A stretch of 64,000 nucleotides of DNA from an uncultured Bacilli bacterium (GCA_934098515.1 CAKOOK010000002.1:41322-105321); one strand, 5' to 3'. Shown: positions 25,724 to 35,386, counted from the stretch's first letter. Made by a program: numbers and translations. The notes: generated by a model from the letters alone, not told the origin.

Positions 25724-26440
25724 ATGAAACAAGATTTTATAGAATACTTAGAATTATGTATACGTGAGAAAAAACTATCTCATGCTTTTTTGGTTGAAAC
25801 AAATAATCAAGAAGAACTACTAAATAATATATACAACTTTCTTAAAAATGAAAATCTTGTAGCAAAACTAAAAATAGAAAATAATACAGATATAGTTGTA
25901 ATAGAGCCGGAAAATAATATTATTGATAAAGAAAAAATTTTAAATATTCAAAACAAATTTTTAACAATGTCTTTTAACAATACATTAAAAGTTTATTTCA
26001 TTAAATCAGCAGAAAAAATGAATTTATCAGCTAGTAACAAATTATTAAAATTTCTCGAAGAACCAAACGATAATATAATAGGTATTCTTTTTACATCAGA
26101 TATTAACATGATTTTGCCAACAATAAGAAGTAGATGTGAAATATTTAATACTCAAAAAGCAAATATCAACGACCCTGAAATACAAGAAATAACTGATAAC
26201 TTAAAAAAACAAGTAAACAATTACAGATATGATATAATGTTATACATGAGGACTTATAAAACTTTAGAAAAAGAAAAACTATCTAAAGCATTAGAATCAT
26301 TAATAAATCAAATTGACGAAATTCAATTAGACGACAAATATAATAGAATGCTAGAAATAAATAAAGCAATATTATGGTTAAATAGTTCTGTTAATATTGA
26401 ATTAGTCTTAGCAAAAATTGCTAAAGCACTAGGGAGGTAA
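25724..26440 (+). CDS. holB: DNA polymerase III delta' subunit
   Basis: 238 residues. AAA+ clamp-loader fold without Walker A Lys or zinc cluster, as normal for delta'; contains SASNKLLKFLEEP and the SRCE motif (about 136-139). Shorter than the usual ~320, lacking most of the C-terminal collar domain. Eight bases after bofA. Confidence 0.88.
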   Translation: MKQDFIEYLELCIREKKLSHAFLVETNNQEELLNNIYNFLKNENLVAKLKIENNTDIVVIEPENNIIDKEKILNIQNKFLTMSFNNTLKVYFIKSAEKMNLSASNKLLKFLEEPNDNIIGILFTSDINMILPTIRSRCEIFNTQKANINDPEIQEITDNLKKQVNNYRYDIMLYMRTYKTLEKEKLSKALESLINQIDEIQLDDKYNRMLEINKAILWLNSSVNIELVLAKIAKALGR

Positions 26441-26442
26441 AT

Positions 26443-27210
26443 ATGAAAGTATGTGGAGTAATATTTAAAGAAAACAGTAAAGTATATAATTTTGATCCAA
26501 AAGATTTACCAATCGAAAAAGGAAAATATGTTATAGTAATTACTGAAAGAGGAGAGCAAATTGGTAAAATCGCAACAATAGACGATAAAGATGTCAAAAA
26601 CACATTAAAAGAAGTTGTAAGAATGGCTACAGATAAAGATTATAATCAATACTTAATTAACTTAAGAGACGCTCAAGAAGCTTTAAAAGACGCTAAGGCC
26701 GAAGCAACACATTTAAATTTAAAAATGCAATTAGTGGACTCAGAATTTACATTTGATAGAAAGCAACTTTTTATAAACTTTGTTGCAGACGAAAGAGTAG
26801 ATTTTAGAGAACTAGTTAAGTTTCTTGCTGGAAAATATAAAACTAGAATTGAACTACATCAAATGGGAGCAAGGGATAAAGCTAAAAAAATTGGTGGAAT
26901 AGGAATCTGTGGAAGAAAATTATGCTGTGCTAAATACCTAAATAAAATGGATACTATTTCTATAAACATGGCAAAAAATCAAAATATAGCATTAACACCA
27001 TCAAAAATAAATGGATGCTGTGGAAGATTACTATGTTGTTTAGCATATGAAGATGAAACTTACAAAGAAAACAAGGAAAAATTGCCTAAAATAGGTAGTA
27101 AGATTAAAATAGATGATAAAATCGGTACAGTTTTATCCATAAATGTTCTAAGCAAAAAATATAAAGTTTCTTTTGACGACGAAGTAAAGGAATACAAAAT
27201 TGATGAATAA
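26443..27210 (+). CDS. ricT: PSP1-domain regulator RicT (YaaT)
   Basis: 255 residues. Two Cys clusters, GGIGICGRKLCCAKYL and GCCGRLLCCLAYEDE, are those that bind Fe-S clusters in the RicA-RicF-RicT complex. In B. subtilis that complex promotes mRNA maturation by RNase Y and is needed for sporulation, competence and biofilm formation. GGGAGG site before the ATG; overlaps the next gene. Confidence 0.93.
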   Translation: MKVCGVIFKENSKVYNFDPKDLPIEKGKYVIVITERGEQIGKIATIDDKDVKNTLKEVVRMATDKDYNQYLINLRDAQEALKDAKAEATHLNLKMQLVDSEFTFDRKQLFINFVADERVDFRELVKFLAGKYKTRIELHQMGARDKAKKIGGIGICGRKLCCAKYLNKMDTISINMAKNQNIALTPSKINGCCGRLLCCLAYEDETYKENKEKLPKIGSKIKIDDKIGTVLSINVLSKKYKVSFDDEVKEYKIDE

Positions 27211-27886
27211 AAATACAACAGTTCTAAACGATTTATATGATACAGGATTTAAAATTTATCAAAATGATGAATATTTTAAATTTTCTTTAGATTCATTGCT
27301 TCTAGCAAAATTTGTAAATCCAGATTATAAAGATAAAAAAATCCTAGACCTTTGCACTGGTAATGCTCCAATTCCTATAATTTTATCATCAAATAAGAAT
27401 TTTGAAATAACTGGAATTGAAATACAAAAAGAAATTTATCATTTAGCAGTTGAATCTATAAAAATTAATAATATAAAAAATGTGAATATTATAAACGATG
27501 ACCTAAAAAAGCTTAAAAATTATTTCCCGGGAAATAATTTTGATATAATTACCTGCAATCCACCATACTTTAAAGTGGAAAAAGAGTCATTATTAAACAA
27601 AAATGAAATTAAATCAATAGCAAGACATGAAATACATATAACGTTAGAAGAAATTATAAAAATCTCACATAGTATGCTAAAAGACAAAGGTAAACTATAT
27701 ATAATTCATAGAACAGATAGAATGATTGAATTAATAAACCTTCTAACAAAATATAAATTTGGTATTAAAAGAATGCAAATTATATATCCAAACGAACATA
27801 GTAATGGTTCTATGATAATTTTTGAAGCTAAAAAAGATTGCAAACATGATGTCAAAATATTGTCACCTATATTTACAAACATATAG
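27203..27886 (+). CDS. tRNA1(Val) (adenine-37-N6)-methyltransferase-like protein (YabB)
   Basis: 227 residues. Class I methyltransferase with SAM motif LDLCTGNAPIP (about 49-59) and catalytic NPPYF (about 118-122), as in TrmN6/YabB. An in-frame TTG at 27200 has better spacing to AAAGGA than the ATG used here. Overlaps ricT. A perfect Noc-binding site lies at 27522-27535 (read as NYFPGNN). Confidence 0.85.
   Translation: MNKNTTVLNDLYDTGFKIYQNDEYFKFSLDSLLLAKFVNPDYKDKKILDLCTGNAPIPIILSSNKNFEITGIEIQKEIYHLAVESIKINNIKNVNIINDDLKKLKNYFPGNNFDIITCNPPYFKVEKESLLNKNEIKSIARHEIHITLEEIIKISHSMLKDKGKLYIIHRTDRMIELINLLTKYKFGIKRMQIIYPNEHSNGSMIIFEAKKDCKHDVKILSPIFTNI
27516..27541. promoter_or_regulatory. Noc-binding site (NBS) within the YabB-like gene
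   Basis: Core ATTTCCCGGGAAAT at 27522-27535, with symmetry extending to 26 bp. It is read in a different frame from the dnaX copy, so the conservation is in the DNA and not in a shared peptide. Confidence 0.85.
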
Positions 27887-27898
27887 TAGGAGGAAGTT

Positions 27899-28444
27899 AT
27901 GAAATTAATAGTTGGATTAGGAAATCCAGGAAAAGAATATACTAATACACGTCATAATATTGGATTTATGGCTCTTGATAATTATCTAAAAAATCCTGAT
28001 TGGAAAGAAAATAGTTATGCATATTATGTTAATTATAAAACAGATAAAGATAATATTCTATTCATTAAACCTAAAACATACATGAACCTATCTGGAAATG
28101 CCGTAAATTATTTTGTTAACTATTACAAAATAAACAAAAATGATATTCTTGTTATTCAAGATGACCTAGATTTAGAACTTGGTAAAATTAAATTAAAATT
28201 TAATAGTTCATCAGGCGGTCATAATGGAATCAAATCTATAATTGAAAATTTACATACTCAGGAATTCTTAAGATTGAAAGTAGGTATATCAAAACCAGAA
28301 AACAACATAATAAACTATGTACTAGACAAGTTCTCTAAATCAGAATTAGATAAACTAAACAACAGTCAAGAAATTATTAATAATATTTTAAATGACTTTA
28401 TTGATGGAACTACCAATGATAAGTTAATGAATAAATACAATTAA
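27899..28444 (+). CDS. pth: Peptidyl-tRNA hydrolase
   Basis: 181 residues. Catalytic His in NTRHNIGF (about residue 20), start MKLIVGLGNPGKEY, KPKTYMNLSG and SSGGHNGIKSI are all present. Recycles tRNA from abortive peptidyl-tRNA. AGGAGG precedes the ATG. The mfd neighbour downstream matches Bacillus. Confidence 0.97.
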   Translation: MKLIVGLGNPGKEYTNTRHNIGFMALDNYLKNPDWKENSYAYYVNYKTDKDNILFIKPKTYMNLSGNAVNYFVNYYKINKNDILVIQDDLDLELGKIKLKFNSSSGGHNGIKSIIENLHTQEFLRLKVGISKPENNIINYVLDKFSKSELDKLNNSQEIINNILNDFIDGTTNDKLMNKYN

Positions 28445-28496
28445 GAGTCTAACACATAATGTGACTGTAAAACCATAATTATAAATACACAATGTG

Positions 28497-28526
28497 GAAT
28501 TATTATACGACTAATTGTATAATAAC
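28497..28526 (+). repeat. Inverted repeat in the pth-mfd interval
   Basis: TTATTATAC and GTATAATAA around GACTAATT, without a T-run. It lies in 162 bp of non-coding sequence before mfd and could be a leader hairpin or operator. No function can be assigned. Confidence 0.35.
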
Positions 28527-28606
28527 TCAAAAATATAAATAGAAAGGGATTAATAAATAATAGAAATTAACTAATATTTCTATAAGATTGATTATACGAG
28601 TAAATT

Positions 28607-31600
28607 ATGGAAATATCTAAAAAATATGCAGATATTTTAAATAATTCAGACATATCTGGTTTATCAGATGAATTAAAAATACAATATATAAAATATCAAT
28701 ATGAAAATAATGAAAATGACACAATAGTCTTATGTAATTCTTTATATGAAGCAACTACAATTTACAACAACTTAAGAACGTATATTGACAACGTTCTTCT
28801 TTTTCCAATGGATGATTTTTTAACAACTATGGCCCTTGCTGTATCTCCAGAACTTAAGGTTAAAAGACTTGAAACTCTAAATGCTCTTCAAAACGAAAGC
28901 AAAAAACTTATAATAACCAATCTAATGGGCTATTTAAAATTTGTTCCTAATAAATCTGTTCTTCAAAAAATGAACATCATACTTAATAAAAATGACAAAA
29001 TTAATCGTGAATCATTCGAAGAACTTATTGATAAATATGGATACACCAAAACTTCAATTGTAACATCAACAGGTGAATACTCATTAAGAGGATTCATTAT
29101 AGATATTTTTCCATATAACTATGATAACCCAGTAAGAATAGAACTCTTCGGTAATCAAATAGAAAGCATAAAAATCTTTGATGGCGAAAGTCAAAGAACA
29201 ATAAATGAAATTGAAACAGCTGAAATCTCCCCATATAAAGAACTAATTAGTAACAATCATACCTCAATTTTAAATTTATTAAATAACCCAAATTTAATAT
29301 ATTATGATAAAGAATTAATCTTGCAAGGTTATAAAACTCTCGCGGATCAAATACTTGAATATAAAGAAAATAACGATATAAAAGATAAATTAATGTTTAC
29401 ACTAGAAGAACTAAAACCAACAACCGAAAAAAATCTTTATGCATTCTCAAAAACAGGTGTTTTAAACATAACCAGTGAGAATATTGAAAATTTTAATGGT
29501 AACTACGAACTTCTTATAAATTTTATTAAAAATAAAGAAGACAATCACAATATTTATATTTATGCAACAAATAAAATAATATTAGATTTTCTAAAAACCG
29601 CCTTATCAAACAGTAACTCACAAAATATCCATATAATAAAAGAAAAATTAAATAAAGGATTCATAATTAACGATAATATTTTTATTTCTGAAAACGATAT
29701 TGAAAAAACAAGCCAAACAAAAAATTACCACAACCCCGTAAAAATAGGCCGCAAAATTAAAGATTTCAGCGATATTAAGCCAGGAGATTACGTTGTACAC
29801 AGCGTTCATGGGATCGGCATTTATGGTGGTATAATTACTCTAGAAAAAAAAGGCTTTAAAAAAGATTACATTCTAATAAACTATGCAGAAAATGACAAAG
29901 TATATATTCCGGTCGAAAAAATAACCACAATTTATAAATACTCAGATGCTGAAGGGACCGCACCAAAAATAAACAAACTAAATTCAACATCATGGATAAA
30001 AACAAAAAACTCGGTCAAAAAAAGAATCAAAGACATTTCAGCCGAACTTTTAAAACTATATGCAGAAAGAGCAACATTAAAATCTCCAAAATATAATCAC
30101 TTTGTTGAAGAAGAAGTATTTGCTAGTGAATTCAAATATACACCGACTAAAGATCAAATAAAATGTTCAGAAGATATTTTATTTGATCTAAAAAAGTCAA
30201 TTCCAATGGATCGTTTACTATGCGGAGACGTAGGCTTTGGTAAAACAGAAGTAGCATTTAGAGCAATTTTTAATACGATCTTGAACGGTTATCAAGTGGC
30301 CTACTTATGTCCAACAACAATATTATCAAAACAACAATATGATAGTGCCCTAGAAAGGTTTAAACAATTTCCAATAAGTATAGCTATTGTCAATCGTTTC
30401 ACAACAGCAAAAGAATTTAATAAGATATTAGAAGGTTTAAAAGAAGGTAAAATTGATTTAGTATTTGGCACTCATAAGCTATTTAACGCAAAAATTGAAT
30501 ATAAATCACTTGGCCTACTTGTAATCGACGAAGAACAAAGATTTGGTGTATCACAAAAAGAAAAAATTAAAGAAATGAAAAAAAATGTTAACATATTAAC
30601 ACTATCTGCAACGCCAATTCCAAGAACACTAAAAATGGCAATGTCCGGATTAAAAGACTTATCAGTACTAGATACGGCACCTTCCGACAGATATCCAGTT
30701 CAAACCTATGTCGTCGAAAAAAACGATATGTTAACTAAAGAGTCCATATATAAAGAACTATCTCGTAACGGCCAAATATTTTACTTATACAATAATGTTA
30801 AAGGTATCGAAAATGAAGCAACCCATATATCAAAACTAGTGCCAGAAGCACGGGTTTGCTATGCACATGGTCAAATGTCAAAAACAGAACTAGAAAAAAT
30901 AATTGAAGACTTTGTTGAATATCAATATGATATTCTCGTATGTACAACTATAATTGAAACCGGCATAGACATACCAAACGTAAACACATTAATAATATCA
31001 GACGCTCAAAACTATGGGCTAAGTCAGTTATACCAGTTAAGAGGACGTGTTGGTAGAAGTAATAAAATAGCTTATGCCTATCTAACATATACTCCAGGAA
31101 AAACCCTAACAGACACTGCAGTTAAGAGACTTAAAGCAATAAAAGAATTCACGGAATTAGGTAGTGGATATAAAATAGCAATGAGAGACCTTGCAATAAG
31201 AGGAGCAGGTGATTTACTAGGTGGCGAGCAAGCTGGCTTCATCGATAGTGTCGGTATAGACCTATACACAAAACTTTTAGAAGAAGCTATTAACGAGTTA
31301 AAAGGAATCAAAACAGAAGATGAAGAAGATGATAGATCATCACTACTTGATGTAGATACACATATAAAAACTGATTATGTAAACGAGGAAAGCGTTAGAA
31401 TCGAAATACATAAATTAATAAACACAATAGATAATAAAGAAACTCTCGAAAAAGTAAAATCAGAACTTGAAGATCGATTTGGTAAAATAGATGAAGACAT
31501 GCTTATATATATGTATGAAGAGTGGTTTGAAAAACTAGCGAATAAACTAGAAATAAATCACGTAATTCAAACAAAAAATCAGATAGAGATTCAAATTCCA

Positions 31601-31786
31601 GAAAAATATTCAAACAAAATTAACGGCGAAAAACTATTCTTAAAAATGTATAACATTAATCCTAAATTTAAAATAAGATACCAATTTAAAAAAATTATCA
31701 TATCACTACCGATAATCAATCAACCTAAGCATTATATTTATTACATTACTGAACTTTTACAAGAAATTATAAACGATATAGAATAA
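28607..31786 (+). CDS. mfd: Transcription-repair coupling factor
   Basis: 1059 residues (about 100 shorter than usual). Degenerate UvrB-like N-terminal module, RNA-polymerase interaction domain (PGDYVVHSVHGIGIYGG), then a RecG-like translocase with GDVGFGKTEVAFRA, VIDEEQRFGV, LSATPIPRTLKMA and QLRGRVGRS, and a C-terminal TRCF domain. Removes stalled RNA polymerase at lesions. An in-frame stop lies directly before the ATG, so the start is fixed, yet no clear ribosome binding site precedes it. Confidence 0.96.
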   Translation: MEISKKYADILNNSDISGLSDELKIQYIKYQYENNENDTIVLCNSLYEATTIYNNLRTYIDNVLLFPMDDFLTTMALAVSPELKVKRLETLNALQNESKKLIITNLMGYLKFVPNKSVLQKMNIILNKNDKINRESFEELIDKYGYTKTSIVTSTGEYSLRGFIIDIFPYNYDNPVRIELFGNQIESIKIFDGESQRTINEIETAEISPYKELISNNHTSILNLLNNPNLIYYDKELILQGYKTLADQILEYKENNDIKDKLMFTLEELKPTTEKNLYAFSKTGVLNITSENIENFNGNYELLINFIKNKEDNHNIYIYATNKIILDFLKTALSNSNSQNIHIIKEKLNKGFIINDNIFISENDIEKTSQTKNYHNPVKIGRKIKDFSDIKPGDYVVHSVHGIGIYGGIITLEKKGFKKDYILINYAENDKVYIPVEKITTIYKYSDAEGTAPKINKLNSTSWIKTKNSVKKRIKDISAELLKLYAERATLKSPKYNHFVEEEVFASEFKYTPTKDQIKCSEDILFDLKKSIPMDRLLCGDVGFGKTEVAFRAIFNTILNGYQVAYLCPTTILSKQQYDSALERFKQFPISIAIVNRFTTAKEFNKILEGLKEGKIDLVFGTHKLFNAKIEYKSLGLLVIDEEQRFGVSQKEKIKEMKKNVNILTLSATPIPRTLKMAMSGLKDLSVLDTAPSDRYPVQTYVVEKNDMLTKESIYKELSRNGQIFYLYNNVKGIENEATHISKLVPEARVCYAHGQMSKTELEKIIEDFVEYQYDILVCTTIIETGIDIPNVNTLIISDAQNYGLSQLYQLRGRVGRSNKIAYAYLTYTPGKTLTDTAVKRLKAIKEFTELGSGYKIAMRDLAIRGAGDLLGGEQAGFIDSVGIDLYTKLLEEAINELKGIKTEDEEDDRSSLLDVDTHIKTDYVNEESVRIEIHKLINTIDNKETLEKVKSELEDRFGKIDEDMLIYMYEEWFEKLANKLEINHVIQTKNQIEIQIPEKYSNKINGEKLFLKMYNINPKFKIRYQFKKIIISLPIINQPKHYIYYITELLQEIINDIE

Positions 31787-31822
31787 AAAAAAATAAATGT
31801 ATCAAAATAAAATAGTGATAAT

Positions 31823-32242
31823 ATGAACGGAATTACTTTTATAAGAAAAATAGATGATCTAGGAAGAATAGTTATTCCTAAAGAACTACGTGGAAAACTA
31901 AAACTATCTGAAAATGAAAACATCCTTCTAAAACTAACTGATAACAAAATAGAAATTCAAAAATATTCGTACATTAACAACTATCAATTATTGATAAATG
32001 GAATAATAAATGTATTCTATGAAATATACAAACTTCCAATTAGATTGTGTGATAATGATAAAATAATTATAGAAGCAGGGCCCACTAATGAAACCATGGA
32101 AATAATTAGTGAAAACATCCATTTTAACTCTACAATAATTGGTACATTAACAATATATTCAGCCCCCGAAAATCATCAAGATGCGAAAAAACTCTGTAAA
32201 TTATTATCAAAAATTATTGAAACTTCCATAACAAGCAGTTGA
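31823..32242 (+). CDS. spoVT: Stage V sporulation protein T
   Basis: 139 residues. N-terminal AbrB swapped-hairpin DNA-binding domain (GITFIRKIDDLGRIVIPKEL, about 3-22) and a C-terminal GAF-like domain. The two-domain form separates SpoVT from AbrB. In Bacillus it tunes sigmaG-dependent genes in the forespore. About 40 residues shorter than B. subtilis SpoVT. Adjacency to mfd is as in Bacillus. Weak AGTGAT ribosome binding site. Confidence 0.88.
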   Translation: MNGITFIRKIDDLGRIVIPKELRGKLKLSENENILLKLTDNKIEIQKYSYINNYQLLINGIINVFYEIYKLPIRLCDNDKIIIEAGPTNETMEIISENIHFNSTIIGTLTIYSAPENHQDAKKLCKLLSKIIETSITSS

Positions 32243-32267
32243 TTTTCTTCAAATATTATGTTAGATT
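32239..32267 (+). promoter_or_regulatory. Promoter of the metG T-box leader
   Basis: -35 TTGATT (32239-32244, overlapping the spoVT stop), 17-bp spacer, -10 TAGATT (32262-32267). Confidence 0.45.
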
Positions 32268-32274
32268 AACATTA

Positions 32275-32470
32275 TTAAACAAAGAAGGAAAGAGTAATAA
32301 TTAAAAACTAACAGAGAATTCTTGGTTGGTGAAAAAGAATTAGATTTTTAATTATGAACATGGCTCCAGAGTTTAAACGTTAATCGCGTTAAAGATATAA
32401 GAGCATGATAAAATCATGAATTAAGGTGGTACCGCGGAAAACTTCGTCCTTAATTTGTGATTTTTTATTT
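32275..32470 (+). promoter_or_regulatory. T-box riboswitch leader of metG
   Basis: Contains the T-box core AAGGTGGTACCGCG (32423-32436), whose UGGU-type bulge pairs with the tRNA acceptor end, and the Stem I elements AGTAA, TTCTTGGTTGGTG and GAACATGG. The likely specifier is the ATG (Met) in AATTATGAAC. The sequence after the core, with CCTTAA pairing back to TTAAGG and a T-run, is the terminator. Uncharged tRNA-Met would stabilise the antiterminator and allow metG transcription. The 255-bp gap between spoVT and metG consists of this element and its promoter. Confidence 0.93.
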
Positions 32471-32497
32471 GTTTAAAAAAAGAAAAGAGGAAGAAAA

Positions 32498-34039
32498 ATG
32501 GAAAAATATTATATTTCAACAGCAATTGCCTACACATCTGCAAAGCCACATTTAGGAAATACTTATGAAATCGTTTTAGCAGATGCTATTGCCCGTTTCA
32601 AAAGACTACAAGGCTATGACGTATATTTTCAGACTGGCACAGACGAACATGGTGAAAAAATTGAAGGAAAAGCTTTAGAAGCAAACGAGACACCACAAGA
32701 ATATGTAGACAACATTGCCGCTCAAATAAAAGACATTTGGGATGTAGTAAACACAAGCTATGACAAATTTGTAAGAACAACAAATAAAGAGCATGAAGAA
32801 ATTGTTCAAAAAATATTCAAAAAATTTTATGATAATGGAGACATTTACAAAGGAGAATACAAAGGACTTTACTGCACACCATGTGAATCATTCTGGACAT
32901 CTTCACAACTAGTTGATGGCAAGTGCCCAGATTGTGGTAGAGAGGTATACGAGAAAAACGAAGAAGCTTACTTCTTTAAAATGAGTAAATACTCAAAATG
33001 GCTTGAAGATTATATAAATGAGCACCCAGATTTTATTATGCCAGAAGCAAGAAAAAATGAAATCATTAATAACTTTATTAAGCCAGGACTTCAAGACCTA
33101 TGTGTATCAAGGACAAGCTTTAAATGGGGAATTCCAGTAACATTTGATGAGAATCACGTTATCTACGTATGGATCGATGCTTTATCTAATTACATAACAT
33201 TCCTAGGATATAATCCAGACGGAGAATCAAGTGAGAACTTCAAAAAATACTGGCCTGCAAATGTGCATTTAATAGGAAAAGATATTTTAAGATTTCACAC
33301 AATTTACTGGCCAATTATGCTTCACTGTCTAGGATTAGAAATGCCAAAACATATCTTCGGACACCCATGGCTACTATTTGCATCAGACAAAATGAGTAAA
33401 AGTAAAGGCAATATCGTATATGCCGACGATTTAGTAGAAAAATATGGAGTAGATGCTGTAAGATACTATTTACTTCACGAAATACCTTTTGCAAGTGATG
33501 GTAACTTCACAATCGAACTACTAGAAAATTCAATAAATAGTGACTTAGCAAACGTTCTAGGGAACCTCGTTAACCGAACAATTGGCATGATCAACAAATA
33601 CTTTGACGGAGAAGTTGAAAACACACATATCACGGAAGATATAGATGACGACTTAAAAAGTACAATCGCAAACAGCATTACAGCTATCACCAATAAAATG
33701 GACGAATTCAAAATAGCGGACGCATTAGATGAACTATTTAATATTTTTAGAAGATGCAATAAATATATTGACGAAACAACTCCTTGGATTTTAGCAAAAG
33801 ATCCTGAAAAACAGGCAAGATTAAAGACTGTTCTATACAATCTAATCGAAAGCATTAGAATAGGTGCTGTACTATTACAAGCATTTTTACCAGAAACAGC
33901 AGCATCAATTTTCAAACAAATTAATACAGACAAAACTACAATTGACTCAATCAAAACATTTGGAAAGTACGATAGTAAAAAAGTTGGTACACCAGTAGTA
34001 TTATTTCAAAGGATTGAAAATGATAAAACTAACAGATAG
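32498..34039 (+). CDS. metG: Methionyl-tRNA synthetase
   Basis: 513 residues. Class I HIGH-type motif in AKPHLGNTYE, zinc cysteines CTPC and CPDC (about 128-147), and KMSKSKGN (about 298-305). It lacks the C-terminal EMAP/Trbp111 tRNA-binding domain of the longer B. subtilis enzyme. Controlled by the T-box in front. GAGGAAG precedes the ATG. The tatD start lies within its last codons. Confidence 0.97.
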   Translation: MEKYYISTAIAYTSAKPHLGNTYEIVLADAIARFKRLQGYDVYFQTGTDEHGEKIEGKALEANETPQEYVDNIAAQIKDIWDVVNTSYDKFVRTTNKEHEEIVQKIFKKFYDNGDIYKGEYKGLYCTPCESFWTSSQLVDGKCPDCGREVYEKNEEAYFFKMSKYSKWLEDYINEHPDFIMPEARKNEIINNFIKPGLQDLCVSRTSFKWGIPVTFDENHVIYVWIDALSNYITFLGYNPDGESSENFKKYWPANVHLIGKDILRFHTIYWPIMLHCLGLEMPKHIFGHPWLLFASDKMSKSKGNIVYADDLVEKYGVDAVRYYLLHEIPFASDGNFTIELLENSINSDLANVLGNLVNRTIGMINKYFDGEVENTHITEDIDDDLKSTIANSITAITNKMDEFKIADALDELFNIFRRCNKYIDETTPWILAKDPEKQARLKTVLYNLIESIRIGAVLLQAFLPETAASIFKQINTDKTTIDSIKTFGKYDSKKVGTPVVLFQRIENDKTNR

Positions 34040-34781
34040 TCACACTCATATTCTCCCAACAGATGTTCCAAACTATCAAGAAATACTTGAAAACTTAAAA
34101 CAAGATAATATTAAAAGAATCATTATAAATGGATATAACGACAAAACAAATAAAGAAGTTCTAGAACTAGTAAGTAAATATGAAAATGTTTATGGAGCCC
34201 TTGGCTTTCATCCAGATAACATCAATGAACTAACTGAAGATTCTCTAGCGTTTATCGAAGAAAATCTAAATAATCCTAAAATAATTGCCGTTGGTGAAAT
34301 AGGACTTGACTACTATCATAATAAAGAAAACAAAGAAGACCAAATAAAACTGCTAGAAAAGTTTCTAGAATTATCAACTAAAACAAACAAACCAGTAATT
34401 ATCCATAATAGAGAAGCAACGGGTGATTTAATTACAACCTTAAAAAAATATAAAACAAAAGGAATAATTCACTGCTTTAATGGAAGCAAAGAAACCGCAA
34501 ACATCTTTCTAAAACTTGGATATAAACTTGGTATAGGTGGTGTAATAACCTTTAAAAATTGCAAATTAAAAGAAGAAATAAAAGGCTTTTCTCCAGATAG
34601 TTTTCTACTAGAAACTGACGCCCCATACCTAACTCCAGAGCCTTATAGAGGAAAGCCAAACGAACCAAAATATATGATTTACACCTTAAGAGCACTATCT
34701 AGCGCTTTAAACATAAATGAAGAAGAACTATCTAACATCTTAGAAAACAATTTTCAAGAGCTTTTTGACATTAAAGAATAA
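34020..34781 (+). CDS. TatD-family metal-dependent DNase
   Basis: 253 residues. Metal ligands in TDSHTHI near the N-terminus, VGEIGLDYYH, HNREA, IIHCFNGS and the C-terminal LLETDAPYL. YabD-like 3'-exonuclease. ATG at 34020 follows AAAGGA and overlaps metG by 20 bases. The metG-tatD-3D-rsmA order is that of Bacillus metS-yabD-yabE-(rnmV)-ksgA. Confidence 0.94.
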   Translation: MIKLTDSHTHILPTDVPNYQEILENLKQDNIKRIIINGYNDKTNKEVLELVSKYENVYGALGFHPDNINELTEDSLAFIEENLNNPKIIAVGEIGLDYYHNKENKEDQIKLLEKFLELSTKTNKPVIIHNREATGDLITTLKKYKTKGIIHCFNGSKETANIFLKLGYKLGIGGVITFKNCKLKEEIKGFSPDSFLLETDAPYLTPEPYRGKPNEPKYMIYTLRALSSALNINEEELSNILENNFQELFDIKE

Positions 34782-34813
34782 TTATGCTAAAATCAAAAAT
34801 AGGTGAAGCCTAG

Positions 34814-35341
34814 ATGAAAATAAGAAACATTTTTAAAACAGCGAAAATTCTAATAATCCTAGTTGTAATAGCAGTCTGTGGTCAAACAGGGATCATAGAG
34901 CAAGAAGTAAAAACCAGAAACAACAATTTAAATAAAACCCTTGATTTAACTGCGATGGCCTTAAAAATAGACGAAATTAATCATAATGATTTATATTATC
35001 CACTAGACACTTACAATGGAGTACTAACTGGGTATGCAGCAAATTGTCCTCTATGTGGTGGAACCCTTGGATGTACGGGTCAAAATGTTCTAGATGGAAC
35101 AACAACATACCAAGATAAAGATTATGGTAATGTAAAAATAGTAGCTTCATCAAAAAGTCTTCCATGTGGATCTATAGTAAATTTTAGTTTAAATAATGAA
35201 AATATAACAGCAATAGTTCTAGATAGAGGCGTAACCGGAACAGCTCTAGATTTACTAGTTGAAAGCGAAGCCTATGCATTATCAAATGTAGGTAGAAAAA
35301 ACATATCATATCAAATTTTAAGATTTGGTTATAACAGGTAG
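34814..35341 (+). CDS. Secreted 3D-domain protein (YabE-like)
   Basis: 175 residues. N-terminal membrane/signal helix (about 12-25) and a C-terminal 3D domain: GYAANCPLCGGTLGCTG, LPCGSIVNF and LDRGVTGTALDLLV with the conserved Asp residues. 3D domains are MltA-like double-psi barrels found in cell-wall lytic proteins. B. subtilis YabE also carries DUF348 and G5 domains, which are absent here, so this is a minimal form. Four Cys (CPLC, C, C) could form disulfides or bind metal. Confidence 0.83.
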   Translation: MKIRNIFKTAKILIILVVIAVCGQTGIIEQEVKTRNNNLNKTLDLTAMALKIDEINHNDLYYPLDTYNGVLTGYAANCPLCGGTLGCTGQNVLDGTTTYQDKDYGNVKIVASSKSLPCGSIVNFSLNNENITAIVLDRGVTGTALDLLVESEAYALSNVGRKNISYQILRFGYNR

Positions 35342-35362
35342 TTTGAAACTATCTGTTTTTAT
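35333..35362 (+). terminator. Terminator after the 3D-domain gene
   Basis: AACAGGTAGTT pairs with AACTATCTGTT (one G-U pair) around a small loop, then TTTT. Overlaps the stop codon. Confidence 0.7.
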
Positions 35363-35386
35363 GTTATCATATACCTGTGATGAACT

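Noticed and set aside
34782..35386. rnmV (5S rRNA maturase), expected before rsmA
   Set aside because: No Toprim frame found; only the 3D-domain gene lies between tatD and rsmA.
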